A stretch of 64,000 nt of DNA from Wenyingzhuangia marina (GCF_900130035.1 NZ_FQXQ01000005.1:110726-174725), one strand, 5' to 3'; positions 43,077 through 54,420 are shown, counted from the stretch's first letter. Made by a program: numbers and translations. The notes: generated from the sequence alone by a model not told the origin.

Positions 43077-43691
43077 ATGTCTGGGTTAATAGGAAAAAAA
43101 ATCGGAATGACTAGCATATTTGATGAGAACGGGAAGAATATTCCTTGTACTGTAATTCAAGCTGGTCCATGTGTAGTTACCCAAGTCAGAACTGAGGAAG
43201 TAGATGGTTATTCTGCTATCCAATTAGGTTTCGATGACAAGTCTGATAAGAATACTACCAAAGCATTGCAAGGTCACTTTGCAAAAGCTGGTACTACTTC
43301 TAAAAAGAAAGTTGTTGAATTCAGTTTTGAGGAGGAGCTAAATTTAGGAGATACAGTAGGTGTAGATCTATTTGTAGAAGGAGAATTTGTTGATATTTCA
43401 GGAATCTCTAAAGGTAAAGGTTTCCAGGGTGTTGTAAAACGTCATGGATTTGGTGGAGTAGGTCAAGCTACCCATGGTCAACATAACCGTTTAAGAGCTC
43501 CAGGATCTATCGGTGCTGCATCTTACCCTGCACGTGTATTCAAAGGAATGCGTATGGCAGGAAGAATGGGTGGAGATAAAGTTAAAGTTGAAAACTTAAG
43601 AGTTTTAAAAGTTGTTGCTGACAAGAACTTAATCGTGGTAAAAGGATGTGTTCCTGGTGCTAAGAACTCTTACTTAACTATCGAGAAATAA
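43077..43691 (+). CDS. rplC: 50S ribosomal protein L3
   Basis: 204 residues, opening [18 protein letters not shown] and containing the glycine- and histidine-rich [23 protein letters not shown] loop that reaches the peptidyl-transferase centre. First gene of the large ribosomal run; the stop overlaps the rplD start by one base (TAATG). Confidence 0.99.
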   Translation: MSGLIGKKIGMTSIFDENGKNIPCTVIQAGPCVVTQVRTEEVDGYSAIQLGFDDKSDKNTTKALQGHFAKAGTTSKKKVVEFSFEEELNLGDTVGVDLFVEGEFVDISGISKGKGFQGVVKRHGFGGVGQATHGQHNRLRAPGSIGAASYPARVFKGMRMAGRMGGDKVKVENLRVLKVVADKNLIVVKGCVPGAKNSYLTIEK

Positions 43692-44320
43692 TGAAAGTAG
43701 CAGTTTTAGATTACACAGGAAAAGATACAGGACGTCAGGTTGAATTATCTGATGCAGTATTCGCTATAGAGCCAAATGATCATGCCGTTTACTTAGATGT
43801 AAAGCAACATTTGGCAAATAAAAGACAAGGTACTCACAAGGCTAAAGAAAGAGCTGAGGTAGCTGGGTCTACAAGAAAGATTAAAAAACAAAAAGGTACT
43901 GGTACTGCACGTGCAGGATCTATTAAATCTCCTGTTTTTAGAGGAGGGGGTAGAATTTTTGGACCAAGACCTAAAGATTATTCTTTCAAATTAAATAAAA
44001 ACTTAAAGAGATTGGCTAGAAAATCTGCTTTTAGTTTGCAAGCAAAAGATTCTAATATTATCGTTTTAGAAGACTTCAATTTTGAGGCTCCTAGTACTAA
44101 GAGTTTCATTAACGTATTGAAAGCTTTAGAGTTAGATAGTAAAAAATCTTTATTTGTGTTGGGAGAGTCAAATAAAAATGTATATTTGTCTTCACGAAAT
44201 TTAAAAGGGTCTGAGGTTGTAACTAGTTCAGAATTAAACACTTACAAAGTATTGAATGCTGGTAAAGTTGTTTTGTTAGAGGGTGCAATTGCAGATATTG
44301 AAGCTAATTTAAGTAAATAG
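43691..44320 (+). CDS. rplD: 50S ribosomal protein L4
   Basis: 209 residues with the conserved long loop [23 protein letters not shown] that lines the exit tunnel near the macrolide site. In E. coli L4 represses the S10 operon. It is translationally coupled to rplC and followed by rplW after nine bases. Confidence 0.98.
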   Translation: MKVAVLDYTGKDTGRQVELSDAVFAIEPNDHAVYLDVKQHLANKRQGTHKAKERAEVAGSTRKIKKQKGTGTARAGSIKSPVFRGGGRIFGPRPKDYSFKLNKNLKRLARKSAFSLQAKDSNIIVLEDFNFEAPSTKSFINVLKALELDSKKSLFVLGESNKNVYLSSRNLKGSEVVTSSELNTYKVLNAGKVVLLEGAIADIEANLSK

Positions 44321-44329
44321 GATACAGAT

Positions 44330-44620
44330 ATGAGTATTTTAATAAAGCCTATTATTACAGAAAAAGCAACAAAGGATAGTGAGTTATCAAACCGCTATGC
44401 TTTTGTTGTGAAGTTGAAAGCTAACAAAATTGAGATCAAAGAAGCTATTGAAGCGACTTACGGTGTTTCAGTTGAGAAAGTAAGAACAATGATATATCCA
44501 GTAAAACGTTCGACAAAATTCACCAAAAAAGGTGTAGTTGAGTCGAAAATTTCTGCATATAAAAAAGCTATCATCGAGGTGGCTGAAGGAGAGAATATTG
44601 ACTTATATAGCAATATTTAA
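44330..44620 (+). CDS. rplW: 50S ribosomal protein L23
   Basis: 96 residues starting MSILIKPIITEKATKD, with the KVRTMIYPVKRS segment. L23 lies at the tunnel exit and is the docking site for trigger factor and SRP. Confidence 0.98.
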   Translation: MSILIKPIITEKATKDSELSNRYAFVVKLKANKIEIKEAIEATYGVSVEKVRTMIYPVKRSTKFTKKGVVESKISAYKKAIIEVAEGENIDLYSNI

Positions 44621-44645
44621 TTAATAAACAATTTTAAATTTTAAC

Positions 44646-45473
44646 ATGTCAGTTAGAAAATTAAAACCAATCACACCAGGTCAGCGTTTTAGAGTTGTAA
44701 ATGGGTTCGACGCCATTACTACTGATAAGCCGGAGAAGTCATTATTGGCACCGAATAAAAGATCTGGAGGTCGAAACAACAGTGGTAGAATGACAATGCG
44801 CTACGTAGGTGGTGGTCATAAGAAAAGATACCGTATTATCGATTTTAATAGAGATAAATTTGGTGTTGAAGCAACTGTAAAAACAATTGAGTACGATCCA
44901 AATCGTACTGCATTTATTGCATTAGTAGAATATACTGATGGAGAAAAAAGATACGTTATTGCTCAAGCAGGATTGCAGGTAGGTCAAACTATCGTTAGTA
45001 ATAATGATGCTATTACTCCAGATGTTGGTAATGCAATGCCTTTGGCAAACATTCCTTTAGGTACAACAATTTGTTGTATCGAATTAAGACCAGGTCAAGG
45101 AGCAGTTATGGCTCGTTCTGCAGGTTCTTTTGCACAGTTAATGGCAAAAGAAGGAAAGTATGCTACTGTAAAATTACCGTCAGGTGAAACAAGATTGATC
45201 TTGTTGACTTGTATCGCAACAATCGGAGTTGTTTCAAACTCAGATCACCAATTATTAGTTTCTGGTAAAGCTGGTAGATCAAGATGGTTAGGTAGAAGAC
45301 CAAGAACAAACGCTGTAAGAATGAACCCTGTTGATCACCCTATGGGAGGTGGAGAAGGACGTTCTTCTGGAGGTCACCCAAGATCAAGAAATGGTATACC
45401 TGCTAAAGGATACAAGACTAGATCTAAGACAAAAGCGAGTAATAAGTATATTTTAGAACGTAGAAAAAAATAA
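44646..45473 (+). CDS. rplB: 50S ribosomal protein L2
   Basis: 275 residues with [32 protein letters not shown] and the conserved C-terminal [18 protein letters not shown], whose histidine is near the peptidyl-transferase centre. Confidence 0.99.
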   Translation: MSVRKLKPITPGQRFRVVNGFDAITTDKPEKSLLAPNKRSGGRNNSGRMTMRYVGGGHKKRYRIIDFNRDKFGVEATVKTIEYDPNRTAFIALVEYTDGEKRYVIAQAGLQVGQTIVSNNDAITPDVGNAMPLANIPLGTTICCIELRPGQGAVMARSAGSFAQLMAKEGKYATVKLPSGETRLILLTCIATIGVVSNSDHQLLVSGKAGRSRWLGRRPRTNAVRMNPVDHPMGGGEGRSSGGHPRSRNGIPAKGYKTRSKTKASNKYILERRKK

Positions 45474-45479
45474 TAAGAC

Positions 45480-45761
45480 ATGGCACGTTCATTAAAGAAA
45501 GGACCTTTCATATTCCACAAACTTGAGAAAAGAGTTATCGCTAATGCTGAGGCAGGAAGCAAAGAAGTAATCAAGACTTGGTCAAGAGCTTCTATGATTA
45601 CTCCAGACTTCGTTGGTCAAACTATTGGAGTTCACAACGGAAGAACATTTGTACCAGTATATGTTACTGAAAACATGGTAGGTCATAAATTAGGAGAGTT
45701 TTCACCAACACGTACCTTTAGAGGTCACGGTGCAGACAAGAAAAACAAAGGAAAAAAATAG
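45480..45761 (+). CDS. rpsS: 30S ribosomal protein S19
   Basis: 93 residues, [11 protein letters not shown] at the start and [18 protein letters not shown] near the end, as in all S19. It follows rplB by six bases. Confidence 0.99.
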   Translation: MARSLKKGPFIFHKLEKRVIANAEAGSKEVIKTWSRASMITPDFVGQTIGVHNGRTFVPVYVTENMVGHKLGEFSPTRTFRGHGADKKNKGKK

Positions 45762-45767
45762 TAGGAT

Positions 45768-46175
45768 ATGGGAGTTCGTAAACATAATATGGCAAAACAG
45801 ATCAAAGAGGCAAAGAAGGAAGTTGCTTTCGCTAAATTGACTGGTTGTCCTACATCACCAAGAAAAATGAGATTGGTGGCTGATTTAGTAAGAGGAGTAC
45901 AAGTTGAAAAAGCTTTACAAATCTTGAAATTTAGCTCTAAAGAAGCATCTATAAACTTAGAGAAGTTATTGTTATCTGCAATTGCTAACTGGCAAGCAAA
46001 AAACGAAGACGCTAGTATAGAAGAGGCTAATTTATACGTTAAAACAATTACTGTAGATTCTGCAGGAATGTTAAAGAGATTAAGACCAGCTCCACAAGGT
46101 CGTGCACATAGAATTCGTAAGCGTTCTAATCACGTTACTATTGTGTTGGGAAGTAAAAATGTTGAAAGCAAATAA
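45768..46175 (+). CDS. rplV: 50S ribosomal protein L22
   Basis: 135 residues with [14 protein letters not shown] and the tunnel-lining hairpin [24 protein letters not shown]. The N-terminal extension [18 protein letters not shown] is common in Flavobacteriia; a second ATG at codon 8 cannot be excluded as the start. Confidence 0.97.
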   Translation: MGVRKHNMAKQIKEAKKEVAFAKLTGCPTSPRKMRLVADLVRGVQVEKALQILKFSSKEASINLEKLLLSAIANWQAKNEDASIEEANLYVKTITVDSAGMLKRLRPAPQGRAHRIRKRSNHVTIVLGSKNVESK

Positions 46176-46187
46176 TCATAAGTAGAA

Positions 46188-46910
46188 ATGGGACAAAAGA
46201 CTAATCCAATAGGAAATCGTTTAGGAATCATCAGAGGATGGGACTCAAACTGGTACGGAGGTAATGACTACGGAGATAAGATTGCTGAAGACGATAAGAT
46301 AAGAAAGTACTTAAATGCAAGATTATACAAAGCTAGTGTTTCTAGAATAATCATTGAACGTACTCTTAAACTTGTAACCGTTACTATCACTACTGCTAGA
46401 CCAGGTATTATTATCGGGAAAGGTGGACAAGAGGTAGACAAGTTGAAAGAGGAGTTGAAGAAGTTGACTGGAAACGAAGTACAAATCAATATTTTTGAAA
46501 TTAAACGTCCAGAGTTAGACGCTAATTTAGTTGCTGCAAGTGTTGCTCGTCAAATTGAAAACAGAATTTCATACAGACGTGCAATAAAAATGGCTATTGC
46601 TGCAACAATGCGTATGAACGCTGAAGGGATTAAAATCCAAATTTCAGGTCGTTTAAACGGAGCTGAAATGGCACGTTCAGAGCACTATAAAGAAGGTAGA
46701 ATTCCTTTATCTACTTTTAGAGCTGATATTGACTATGCTTTGGTAGAAGCTCATACCACTTACGGGAGACTGGGAGTAAAGGTATGGATTATGAAAGGTG
46801 AGGTTTATGGTAAACGTGATTTATCTCCATTAGTAGGTTTGGCTAAAAAGTCAGGAGGAAAAGGTGGAGCTAACGCAGGAGCTAAGAAAGGACCTCGTAG
46901 AAGAAAATAA
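46188..46910 (+). CDS. rpsC: 30S ribosomal protein S3
   Basis: 240 residues with the KH domain ([21 protein letters not shown]), [21 protein letters not shown] and the C-terminal [14 protein letters not shown]3 forms part of the mRNA entry and its helicase site. Confidence 0.99.
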   Translation: MGQKTNPIGNRLGIIRGWDSNWYGGNDYGDKIAEDDKIRKYLNARLYKASVSRIIIERTLKLVTVTITTARPGIIIGKGGQEVDKLKEELKKLTGNEVQINIFEIKRPELDANLVAASVARQIENRISYRRAIKMAIAATMRMNAEGIKIQISGRLNGAEMARSEHYKEGRIPLSTFRADIDYALVEAHTTYGRLGVKVWIMKGEVYGKRDLSPLVGLAKKSGGKGGANAGAKKGPRRRK

Positions 46911-46936
46911 TTTTTCACAAAAATTAGAATTTAGAA

Positions 46937-47365
46937 ATGTTACAGCCTAAAAGAGTAAAGTATCGTAAGGTACAGAAAGGTAAAGGTAATATGAGCGGTG
47001 ATTCTCAAAGAGGGAATCAGTTAGCTTTTGGAATGTTCGGGATCAAATCTTTAGAACAAGCCTTAATTACCTCGAGACAAATAGAAGCAGGTCGTATTGC
47101 TGCGACACGTTATATGAAAAGAGAAGGTCAGTTATGGATCAAAATCTTCCCAGATAAGCCTATTACAAAGAAACCTTTAGAGGTTCGTATGGGTAAAGGT
47201 AAGGGAGCTCCTGAGTATTTCGTAGCGGTAGTTAAACCTGGTAGAATATTGTTTGAAATCGGAGGAGTATCTTTCGATGTTGCAAAAGAAGCATTACGCT
47301 TAGCAGCTCAAAAAATGCCAGTTAAAACTAAGTTCGTTGTTGCGAGAGATTATGATAACGCTTAA
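46937..47365 (+). CDS. rplP: 50S ribosomal protein L16
   Basis: 142 residues, starting [16 protein letters not shown], with [18 protein letters not shown] and [20 protein letters not shown]16 helps place A-site tRNA. Confidence 0.99.
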   Translation: MLQPKRVKYRKVQKGKGNMSGDSQRGNQLAFGMFGIKSLEQALITSRQIEAGRIAATRYMKREGQLWIKIFPDKPITKKPLEVRMGKGKGAPEYFVAVVKPGRILFEIGGVSFDVAKEALRLAAQKMPVKTKFVVARDYDNA

Positions 47366-47377
47366 TATCTAAGAGAA

Positions 47378-47563
47378 ATGAAACAATCAGAAATTAAAGA
47401 ATTGTCAGTTGCGGATTTACAAGAGAAATTAGATTCTCTTAAAAAGAACTATACTGATCTTAAGATGGCTCATGCTATTTCTCCGTTAGAGAATCCTTTA
47501 GAGTTGAGAGCGCTTAGAAAAACTGTAGCAAGAGTAGCTACTGAGTTAACTAACAGACAATAA
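47378..47563 (+). CDS. rpmC: 50S ribosomal protein L29
   Basis: 61 residues, a two-helix protein with the family core [19 protein letters not shown] at its C-terminus, after [18 protein letters not shown]. Confidence 0.97.
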   Translation: MKQSEIKELSVADLQEKLDSLKKNYTDLKMAHAISPLENPLELRALRKTVARVATELTNRQ

Positions 47564-47576
47564 GTATTTTTACAAG

Positions 47577-47834
47577 ATGGAAAATAGAAATCTTAGAAAA
47601 GAAAGAATTGGTGTTGTATCTAGTAACAAAATGGATAAATCTATTGTTGTTGCTGAGGTAAAAAAAGTGAAACACCCAATGTATGGAAAATTCGTATTAA
47701 ATACGAAGAAATACGTTGCACACGATGAGCAAAACGACTGCAACATTGGAGATACTGTAAGAATCATGGAAACAAGACCTTTAAGTAAATCTAAACGTTG
47801 GAGATTAGTAGAAATCCTAGAAAGAGCGAAATAG
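47577..47834 (+). CDS. rpsQ: 30S ribosomal protein S17
   Basis: 85 residues with [28 protein letters not shown] and the [24 protein letters not shown] block of the OB fold. It is one base from rplN. Confidence 0.99.
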   Translation: MENRNLRKERIGVVSSNKMDKSIVVAEVKKVKHPMYGKFVLNTKKYVAHDEQNDCNIGDTVRIMETRPLSKSKRWRLVEILERAK

Positions 47835-47835
47835 T

Positions 47836-48204
47836 ATGTTACAAACAGAATCAAGATTAAACGTAGCAGATAACACTGGAGCTAAAGAGGTCTTAGTGAT
47901 CCGTGTTTTAGGAGGAACAGGAAAGCGTTATGCTTCAATTGGAGATAAAATTGTGGTAACTGTAAAGTCATCAACTCCAAATGGAAACGCTAAAAAAGGT
48001 CAAGTATTTAAAGCTGTTGTTGTTCGTACTTCTAAGGAAGTAAGAAGAAAAGACGGTTCTTACATTCGTTTTGACGACAACGCTTGTGTGTTGTTAAATG
48101 CGGCTGGAGAAATGTCTGGAACACGTGTATTTGGACCTGTGGCAAGAGAACTTCGTGATAAGCAATTCATGAAAATTGTATCATTAGCACCTGAGGTGCT
48201 TTAA
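47836..48204 (+). CDS. rplN: 50S ribosomal protein L14
   Basis: 122 residues, starting [19 protein letters not shown] and ending [12 protein letters not shown], both near-invariant in L14. Confidence 0.99.
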   Translation: MLQTESRLNVADNTGAKEVLVIRVLGGTGKRYASIGDKIVVTVKSSTPNGNAKKGQVFKAVVVRTSKEVRRKDGSYIRFDDNACVLLNAAGEMSGTRVFGPVARELRDKQFMKIVSLAPEVL

Positions 48205-48217
48205 TATTTGTAAAACA

Positions 48218-48526
48218 ATGGCAAAGATTAAAATTAAATCAGGAGATACAGTAAGAGTTATTGCTGGAGATCATAAAGGGAAAGAAGGGAAAGTAGTAAA
48301 GATTATTACTGATAAAAACAAAGCAATTGTTGAAGGTGTAAACTTAGTTTCTAAGCACACTAAACCAAGCGCTCAAAACCCTCAAGGTGGAATTGTAAAG
48401 AAAGAAGCTGCTTTACCTATTTCTAATTTAGCAATTTTAGAAAACGGAAACGTTACTAAAGTTGGTTTTAAAGTAGAAGACGGTAAAAAAGTACGTATTT
48501 CTAAAAAATCAGAAAAAGCTATTTAA
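48218..48526 (+). CDS. rplX: 50S ribosomal protein L24
   Basis: 102 residues with the KOW motif ([18 protein letters not shown]) and [20 protein letters not shown]. An early assembly protein of the large subunit. It is one base from rplE. Confidence 0.98.
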   Translation: MAKIKIKSGDTVRVIAGDHKGKEGKVVKIITDKNKAIVEGVNLVSKHTKPSAQNPQGGIVKKEAALPISNLAILENGNVTKVGFKVEDGKKVRISKKSEKAI

Positions 48527-48527
48527 T

Positions 48528-49079
48528 ATGAGTTATATTCCAAGACTTAAACAAGAGTACACTGACAGAATTAAGGCTGCCTTAATGGAAGAGTACGGAT
48601 ATAGCAATATTATGCAAGTGCCTAAACTAGAGAAAATAGTAATCTCTAAAGGTGTAGGTGCTGCTATTGCAGATAAGAAATTAGTAGATTATGCTGTTGA
48701 AGAGTTAACTACTATTTCTGGACAAAAAGCAGTTGCAACATTATCTAAAAAAGATATCGCAACATTTAAATTACGTAAAGGGATGCCAATTGGGGCAAGA
48801 GTAACTTTACGTGGAACTAAAATGTATGAATTCTTAGACAGATTAATTACTGCTTCTTTACCACGTGTAAGAGATTTTAACGGTATTAAAGCTACTGGTT
48901 TTGATGGAAGAGGAAACTATAACTTAGGAATTACTGAGCAAATTATTTTCCCAGAAATCAATATTGATCAAGTGAAAAAAATGGGTGGTATGGATATTAC
49001 TTTTGTAACTTCTGCACCTACTGATAAAGAAGCTAAATCATTATTAACAGAATTAGGTTTACCATTTAAAAAGAACTAA
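48528..49079 (+). CDS. rplE: 50S ribosomal protein L5
   Basis: 183 residues with the conserved [17 protein letters not shown] and [21 protein letters not shown]5 binds 5S rRNA and P-site tRNA. Confidence 0.99.
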   Translation: MSYIPRLKQEYTDRIKAALMEEYGYSNIMQVPKLEKIVISKGVGAAIADKKLVDYAVEELTTISGQKAVATLSKKDIATFKLRKGMPIGARVTLRGTKMYEFLDRLITASLPRVRDFNGIKATGFDGRGNYNLGITEQIIFPEINIDQVKKMGGMDITFVTSAPTDKEAKSLLTELGLPFKKN

Positions 49080-49081
49080 TC

Positions 49082-49351
49082 ATGGCTAAAGAATCAATGA
49101 AAGCTCGTGAGAGAAAAAGAGCTAAAACAGTTGCTAAATATGCTGAGAAGCGTAAAGCTTTGAAAGAAGCTGGTGATTACGAAGGATTACAGAAGTTACC
49201 TAAAAATGCTTCTCCTGTACGTGGTCATAACCGTTGTAAGTTGACAGGAAGACCAAAAGGATATATGCGTCAGTTTGGTATTTCTCGTGTAACTTTCCGT
49301 GAAATGGCAAACCAAGGATTAATCCCAGGTGTGACAAAAGCAAGTTGGTAA
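49082..49351 (+). CDS. rpsN: 30S ribosomal protein S14 (zinc-free form)
   Basis: 89 residues with [20 protein letters not shown] and a C-terminal [11 protein letters not shown]. The length and the lack of CxxC pairs mark it as the long, zinc-independent type. It begins two bases after rplE and is followed by an unusually long 72-base gap. Confidence 0.98.
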   Translation: MAKESMKARERKRAKTVAKYAEKRKALKEAGDYEGLQKLPKNASPVRGHNRCKLTGRPKGYMRQFGISRVTFREMANQGLIPGVTKASW

Positions 49352-49379
49352 AATTTTAAGAATTAATTTTAGATGCTAG

Positions 49380-49397
49380 CCCCATAATTAAATGGGG
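49380..49397 (+). other. Small hairpin in the rpsN-rpsH spacer
   Basis: CCCCAT (49380-49385) and ATGGGG (49392-49397) pair around AATTAA, 26 bases ahead of the rpsH start. The 72-base spacer stands out where neighbouring gaps are 1-26 bases. S8, the product of rpsH, is a known translational repressor of the spc operon in E. coli, so a regulatory role is plausible but unproven. Confidence 0.5.
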
Positions 49398-49423
49398 TGA
49401 TAATCTAAACCAATACAAATATT

Positions 49424-49822
49424 ATGTATACAGATCCAATAGCAGATTACTTAACAAGAGTAAGAAATGCTTATTTAGCAGGACACAGAGTAGTGGAGAT
49501 TCCTGCATCAAAGGTTAAAAAAGCAATCACTGAGATTTTATTTGACCAAGGATACATCTTAAGTTATAAATTTGAAGAAGGTACTGCTCAAGGTACTATC
49601 AAAATAGCTTTAAAGTACAATCCTGAAACTAATGAATCAGTAATAAAGAAAATCGAAAGAATTTCTTCACCAGGATTACGTAAGTATGTAGGTGTAGAGG
49701 ATTTACCTAGAGTTTTAAACGGATTAGGAATTGCTATCGTGTCTACTTCTAAAGGAGTTATGACATCTAAGCAAGCTAAACGTGAAAAAGTAGGTGGAGA
49801 AGTAATTTGTCACGTATATTAA
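49424..49822 (+). CDS. rpsH: 30S ribosomal protein S8
   Basis: 132 residues, starting MYTDPIADYLTRVRNA and ending with the conserved STSKGVMTSKQAKREKVGGEVICHVY. S8 binds helix 21 of 16S rRNA. Confidence 0.99.
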   Translation: MYTDPIADYLTRVRNAYLAGHRVVEIPASKVKKAITEILFDQGYILSYKFEEGTAQGTIKIALKYNPETNESVIKKIERISSPGLRKYVGVEDLPRVLNGLGIAIVSTSKGVMTSKQAKREKVGGEVICHVY

Positions 49823-49835
49823 AAAATAGAATAGT

Positions 49836-50381
49836 ATGTCAAGAATAGGAAAAAGCCCAATCGCAATTCCAGCTGGTGTTACTGTTACTATTAACGGAGA
49901 CACAGTTACTGTAAAAGGGAAATTAGGAGAATTAACTCAAGAAATTACTGATGGTATCAGTATTAAAGAAGAAGAAGGTGTTTTAGTTTTAGATCGTCCT
50001 TCTGAGTCTAAAACTCACAAAGCTAAGCATGGTTTATATAGAGCCTTAATCAATAATATGATTGAAGGAGTATCTAATGGATGGACTAAGCAATTAGAAT
50101 TAGTGGGAGTTGGATATAGAGCTTCAAACCAAGGTAACGTTTTAGATTTAGCAATTGGTTTCTCGCACAATATCATTTTAGATATTGCACCAGAAGTTCA
50201 AGTTGAAACAGTTTCTGATAAAGGAAAAAACCCAATCGTAAAACTTACTTCTTTCGATAAGCAATTGGTAGGTCAAGTAGCTGCAAAGATTCGTTCTTTC
50301 CGTGCACCTGAGCCATACAAAGGAAAAGGAATTAAGTTTGTAGGTGAAGAATTAAGAAGAAAAGCAGGTAAATCTGCATAA
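49836..50381 (+). CDS. rplF: 50S ribosomal protein L6
   Basis: 181 residues with [14 protein letters not shown] at the start, [14 protein letters not shown] in the middle and the C-terminal [22 protein letters not shown]. Confidence 0.99.
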   Translation: MSRIGKSPIAIPAGVTVTINGDTVTVKGKLGELTQEITDGISIKEEEGVLVLDRPSESKTHKAKHGLYRALINNMIEGVSNGWTKQLELVGVGYRASNQGNVLDLAIGFSHNIILDIAPEVQVETVSDKGKNPIVKLTSFDKQLVGQVAAKIRSFRAPEPYKGKGIKFVGEELRRKAGKSA

Positions 50382-50392
50382 TTTATAGTATT

Positions 50393-50746
50393 ATGGCATT
50401 ATCAAAGCTTGAAAGAAGACAAAGAATTAAGCGTAGAATTAGAAAAATTTCTGTGGGTACAGCATCTAAACCAAGATTATCTGTATTTAGAAGTAATAAA
50501 GAAATTTACGCTCAATTAGTTGATGACAACGCAGGTGTTACTTTAGTATCTGTGTCATCAAGAGATAAAGAAATCGAAGCAAAAGGATCAAAAGTTGAAG
50601 TTGCTGCATTAGTAGGTAAATCTATTGCTGAAAAAGCGGTTGCTGCAGGAGTTGAAATCGTTGCATTTGATAGAAATGGTTATTTATACCATGGTAGAGT
50701 TAAAGCATTAGCTGAAGCAGCTAGAGAAGCTGGTTTAAAATTTTAA
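50393..50746 (+). CDS. rplR: 50S ribosomal protein L18
   Basis: 117 residues with [20 protein letters not shown] and the C-terminal [24 protein letters not shown]. It binds 5S rRNA with L5. Confidence 0.99.
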   Translation: MALSKLERRQRIKRRIRKISVGTASKPRLSVFRSNKEIYAQLVDDNAGVTLVSVSSRDKEIEAKGSKVEVAALVGKSIAEKAVAAGVEIVAFDRNGYLYHGRVKALAEAAREAGLKF

Positions 50747-50758
50747 GAAAATTATATT

Positions 50759-51280
50759 ATGCAAGGATATAAAAACGTAGAAAGAGTTAAGCCAAGCGGA
50801 TTAGAGTTAGTAGATCGCTTAGTAGCTGTAAACCGTGTAACTAAAGTTACGAAAGGTGGACGTACTTTTGGATTTTCTGCTATTGTTGTAGTAGGAAACG
50901 GTGAAGGTGTAGTAGGTTACGGATCTGGTAAATCTTTAGATGTTGCATCTGCAATTGCTAAGGCTGTAGAAGAAGCTAAGAAAAACTTAGTTCGTATTCC
51001 ATTAATGAGCGCTACTTTACCTCACGAACAAAAAGGTAAATTTGGTGGTTCTAAGGTATTATTATTACCTGCATCTCATGGTACCGGAGTTATTGCTGGT
51101 GGTGCTGTACGTGCGGTATTAGAATCAGTAGGTGTACACGATGTATTATCTAAGTCTCAAGGATCATCTAACCCTCATAACGTAGTAAAAGCAACTTTTG
51201 ATGCTTTATTACAGTTAAGAAGCCCACAAGCTGTGGCTGCTGAAAGAGGTGTTTCTTTAGACAAAGTATTTAACAGTTAA
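50759..51280 (+). CDS. rpsE: 30S ribosomal protein S5
   Basis: 173 residues with [34 protein letters not shown] and [15 protein letters not shown]. It has the usual S5 loops that affect decoding accuracy. Confidence 0.99.
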   Translation: MQGYKNVERVKPSGLELVDRLVAVNRVTKVTKGGRTFGFSAIVVVGNGEGVVGYGSGKSLDVASAIAKAVEEAKKNLVRIPLMSATLPHEQKGKFGGSKVLLLPASHGTGVIAGGAVRAVLESVGVHDVLSKSQGSSNPHNVVKATFDALLQLRSPQAVAAERGVSLDKVFNS

Positions 51281-51291
51281 TATTGAATACC

Positions 51292-51474
51292 ATGGGAAAA
51301 ATTAAAATAACACAAGTAAAGAGCCAAATAAATCGTACGCAAGTTCAAAAAAGAACTTTAGAAGCGTTAGGTTTGTCTAGAATTGGTAAAACGGTTGAGC
51401 ATGATGCTTCACCTGCAATTGTAGGAATGGTTAATAAAGTTAAACACTTAATTTCTGTTGAAGAAATTAAATAA
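51292..51474 (+). CDS. rpmD: 50S ribosomal protein L30
   Basis: From the ATG at 51292 the product is 60 residues (MGKIKITQVKSQINR...), the normal size. A TTG nine bases upstream keeps the frame open but is not needed. The core TLEALGLSRIGKTVEHDASPA is diagnostic. Confidence 0.97.
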   Translation: MGKIKITQVKSQINRTQVQKRTLEALGLSRIGKTVEHDASPAIVGMVNKVKHLISVEEIK

Positions 51475-51485
51475 GTCATAAAAAG

Positions 51486-51935
51486 ATGAGTTTAGATAAT
51501 TTAAAACCTGCTAAGGGTTCTGTAAAGAGTGGTAAACGTATTGCTAGAGGTGAAGGTTCTGGTCATGGAGGTACTGCTACAAGAGGACACAATGGTCAAA
51601 AATCTCGTTCTGGATATTCTAGAAAAGTAGGATTTGAAGGAGGACAAATGCCATTACAAAGAAGAGTACCTAAGTTTGGATTTACCAATGTAAACCGTAA
51701 GGAATATAATGGAATCAATTTAGATAAATTACAGTCTTTAGTAGAAAATGGAAAAGTTACAGATACAGTTAACATAGCTGTATTAATGGAAAACGGTTTA
51801 GCTGGTAAAAACGACTTAGTAAAAATATTAGGTGGTGGTGAGTTAAAAGCGAAGTTAAGTGTAACTGCACACAAATTTACTGCAACTGCAAAAGCTGCTA
51901 TTGAAGCTGCTGGTGGTGAAGCTGTAACCTTATAA
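51486..51935 (+). CDS. rplO: 50S ribosomal protein L15
   Basis: 149 residues with the glycine-rich N-terminal RIARGEGSGHGGTATRGHNGQ and FEGGQMPLQRRVPKFGF, both typical of L15. secY follows by 14 bases. Confidence 0.99.
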   Translation: MSLDNLKPAKGSVKSGKRIARGEGSGHGGTATRGHNGQKSRSGYSRKVGFEGGQMPLQRRVPKFGFTNVNRKEYNGINLDKLQSLVENGKVTDTVNIAVLMENGLAGKNDLVKILGGGELKAKLSVTAHKFTATAKAAIEAAGGEAVTL

Positions 51936-51949
51936 CATAATAAACTTAG

Positions 51950-53284
51950 ATGAAGAAATTTATCCAAACTATAAAAGACATTTGGTCTATCGACGAGTTG
52001 AAAACTAAAATCCTTTTAACATTAGGATTGATGGCTGTTTACAGATTTATGGCACAGGTAACATTACCCGGTATAGATCCTCAACAGTTAACAGCTTTAG
52101 GAGATAAGACTTCTGATGGACTTTTAGGTTTATTAAGCGCATTTACAGGTGGTGCATTCTCAAGAGCTTCTATAATGGCTCTTGGGATTATGCCATATAT
52201 ATCAGCATCAATTGTAGTTCAGTTAATGGGAATTGCTGTTCCCTATTTACAAAAATTACAAAAAGATGGTGAAAGCGGAAGAAATAAGATCAATCAAATC
52301 ACACGTTGGTTAACAATAGGAATTACTATTGTACAAGGTGGAGCTTATTTAACAAGTTTACCTTCTTTAGGTATTCCTGCTGAAGCTTACCTTTTAGGTC
52401 AAGGTGGAATGTTCTGGATTTCTTCAATGATTTTATTGACTGCGGGAACAGTTTTTGCAATGTGGCTTGGAGAGCGTATTACTGAAAAAGGAATTGGTAA
52501 TGGAATTTCATTATTAATTATGATTGGTATTATAGCTAGATTCCCAGGTGCATTTATGCAAGAATTAACCTCAAAGTATGCTGCTGGATCAGGAGGATTT
52601 ATGATGATCCTTTTAGAAATAATAGTTTGGTTGTTAATTATCTTAGCAAGTATATTATTAGTAACAGCGGTTCGTAAAATTGCAGTTCAATATGCAAGAC
52701 GTACTGTAGTTGGAAGTATAGATGATGCTCAAGGAGCAAGACAGTATATTCCATTAAAGTTAAATTCTGCTGGAGTAATGCCTATTATTTTTGCACAAGC
52801 AATTATGTTTGTTCCAGGATTGGTGGCAAGAAATACAGAAGGAACTGTACAAACAGTATTTAATGCTTTATCTGATTTTAATAGTTGGGGGTATAATATT
52901 TTATTTTGTTTATTGATTATAGTGTTTAGTTATTTCTACACAGCTATTACAATTCCAACAAATAAAATGGCTGAAGACCTTAAAAAAAGTGGAGGTTTTA
53001 TACCGGGAGTAAGGCCTGGAGTAGAAACTGCAGAAAAATTAGATAGTATTTTGTCAAAAATTACGTTACCTGGATCTATTTTCTTAGCTTTGCTGGCTGT
53101 TTTCCCAGCCATCATAGTTCATTTCGGTGTTCAACAAAACTGGGCTATGTTTTATGGAGGTACTTCGTTAATAATTATGGTAGGTGTTGCAATAGATACT
53201 ATCCAACAAATTAACTCGTACTTGCTTAACAGACATTATGATGGTTTAATGAAAACTGGAACGAAAAGAAGAGCGACTATTTAA
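51950..53284 (+). CDS. secY: Preprotein translocase channel SecY
   Basis: A 444-residue inner-membrane protein with ten hydrophobic helices forming the Sec channel. It shows the plug/helix 2 region ([20 protein letters not shown]), the conserved [17 protein letters not shown], and the ribosome-binding loop [18 protein letters not shown]. In the spc operon, as usual. Confidence 0.98.
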   Translation: MKKFIQTIKDIWSIDELKTKILLTLGLMAVYRFMAQVTLPGIDPQQLTALGDKTSDGLLGLLSAFTGGAFSRASIMALGIMPYISASIVVQLMGIAVPYLQKLQKDGESGRNKINQITRWLTIGITIVQGGAYLTSLPSLGIPAEAYLLGQGGMFWISSMILLTAGTVFAMWLGERITEKGIGNGISLLIMIGIIARFPGAFMQELTSKYAAGSGGFMMILLEIIVWLLIILASILLVTAVRKIAVQYARRTVVGSIDDAQGARQYIPLKLNSAGVMPIIFAQAIMFVPGLVARNTEGTVQTVFNALSDFNSWGYNILFCLLIIVFSYFYTAITIPTNKMAEDLKKSGGFIPGVRPGVETAEKLDSILSKITLPGSIFLALLAVFPAIIVHFGVQQNWAMFYGGTSLIIMVGVAIDTIQQINSYLLNRHYDGLMKTGTKRRATI

Positions 53285-53286
53285 TT

Positions 53287-53502
53287 ATGGCAAAACAAGC
53301 ATCAATACAACAAGACGGTACAATTACTGAAGCATTATCTAACGCAATGTTTAGAGTTGAGTTAGAAAATGGTCATATTGTTACTGCACACATCTCGGGT
53401 AAAATGCGTATGCATTATATTAAGTTGTTACCAGGAGATAAAGTTAAGTTAGAAATGAGTCCTTATGATTTATCAAAGGCTCGAATTACTTATAGATACT
53501 AA
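53287..53502 (+). CDS. infA: Translation initiation factor IF-1
   Basis: 71 residues, an OB-fold protein with [20 protein letters not shown] and [26 protein letters not shown]. It starts two bases after secY. Confidence 0.98.
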   Translation: MAKQASIQQDGTITEALSNAMFRVELENGHIVTAHISGKMRMHYIKLLPGDKVKLEMSPYDLSKARITYRY

Positions 53503-53514
53503 AATATCATTACG

Positions 53515-53631
53515 ATGAAAGTAAGAGCATCAATAAAAAAGAGAAGTGCCGAGTGCAAGATTGTGCGTAGAAAAGGCAGATTATATGTAATCAATAAAAA
53601 GAATCCTAGATTCAAACAAAGACAAGGTTAG
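53515..53631 (+). CDS. rpmJ: 50S ribosomal protein L36 (zinc-free form)
   Basis: A 38-residue gene found by direct reading between infA and rpsM. It begins [19 protein letters not shown] and ends NPRFKQRQG. Of the C-x2-C...C...H zinc ligands of the classical form only one cysteine (C14) remains, so it cannot hold zinc in the usual way. This form is usual in Flavobacteriia. rpsM starts two bases later. Confidence 0.96.
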   Translation: MKVRASIKKRSAECKIVRRKGRLYVINKKNPRFKQRQG

Positions 53632-53633
53632 TT

Positions 53634-53999
53634 ATGGCAAGAATTTCAGGTATTGACATTCCAAAGAACAAACGTGGAGTAATCGCGTTGACTTATATTT
53701 TTGGGATTGGTAGAACTAGAGCTAAAGAGATTTTAGCAAATGCTGGAGTAGATGAGAACATCAAAGTTCAAGATTGGACAGATGATCAAATCGGAGCAAT
53801 TCGTGAGCAAGCAGGTACTTTCACTATAGAGGGTGAATTACGTTCAGAAATCCAAATAAACATCAAACGTTTGATGGATATTGGATGTTTTAGAGGAATC
53901 CGTCACAGAGCTGGGTTACCATTAAGAGGTCAAAGAACTAAGAACAACTCTAGAACGAGAAAAGGAAAACGTAAAACTGTAGCGAACAAAAAGAAATAA
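53634..53999 (+). CDS. rpsM: 30S ribosomal protein S13
   Basis: 121 residues with [22 protein letters not shown] and [27 protein letters not shown]13 contacts the large subunit and P-site tRNA. First gene of the alpha operon; no promoter box is seen in the 2-base gap to rpmJ. Confidence 0.99.
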   Translation: MARISGIDIPKNKRGVIALTYIFGIGRTRAKEILANAGVDENIKVQDWTDDQIGAIREQAGTFTIEGELRSEIQINIKRLMDIGCFRGIRHRAGLPLRGQRTKNNSRTRKGKRKTVANKKK

Positions 54000-54006
54000 T
54001 TAAGTT

Positions 54007-54399
54007 ATGGCTAAATCTAATACAAAGACCGCTAAGAAGCGTAAAGTTATTGTTGAGTCTGTTGGAGAAGCGCACATTACTGCTTCATTTAACAATATCA
54101 TCATTTCTTTAACAAATAAAAAAGGAGACGTAATTTCATGGTCTTCTGCAGGTAAAATGGGATTCCGTGGATCTAAAAAGAACACTCCTTATGCTGCACA
54201 AACAGCTGCTGAAGATTGTGCTGCTGTAGCACACGAAGCAGGTTTACGTAAAGTTAAAGTTTATGTAAAAGGACCAGGAAACGGTAGAGAATCTGCTATT
54301 CGTACTATTCACAATGCTGGAATTGAAGTGTCAGAAATTATTGATGTTACTCCATTACCACACAATGGATGTCGTCCTCCTAAGAGAAGAAGAATCTAA
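54007..54399 (+). CDS. rpsK: 30S ribosomal protein S11
   Basis: 130 residues with [30 protein letters not shown] and the C-terminal [18 protein letters not shown]. It is followed by an 89-base spacer with inverted repeats. Confidence 0.99.
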   Translation: MAKSNTKTAKKRKVIVESVGEAHITASFNNIIISLTNKKGDVISWSSAGKMGFRGSKKNTPYAAQTAAEDCAAVAHEAGLRKVKVYVKGPGNGRESAIRTIHNAGIEVSEIIDVTPLPHNGCRPPKRRRI

Positions 54400-54420
54400 T
54401 TTTATTTATTATTAACACTA

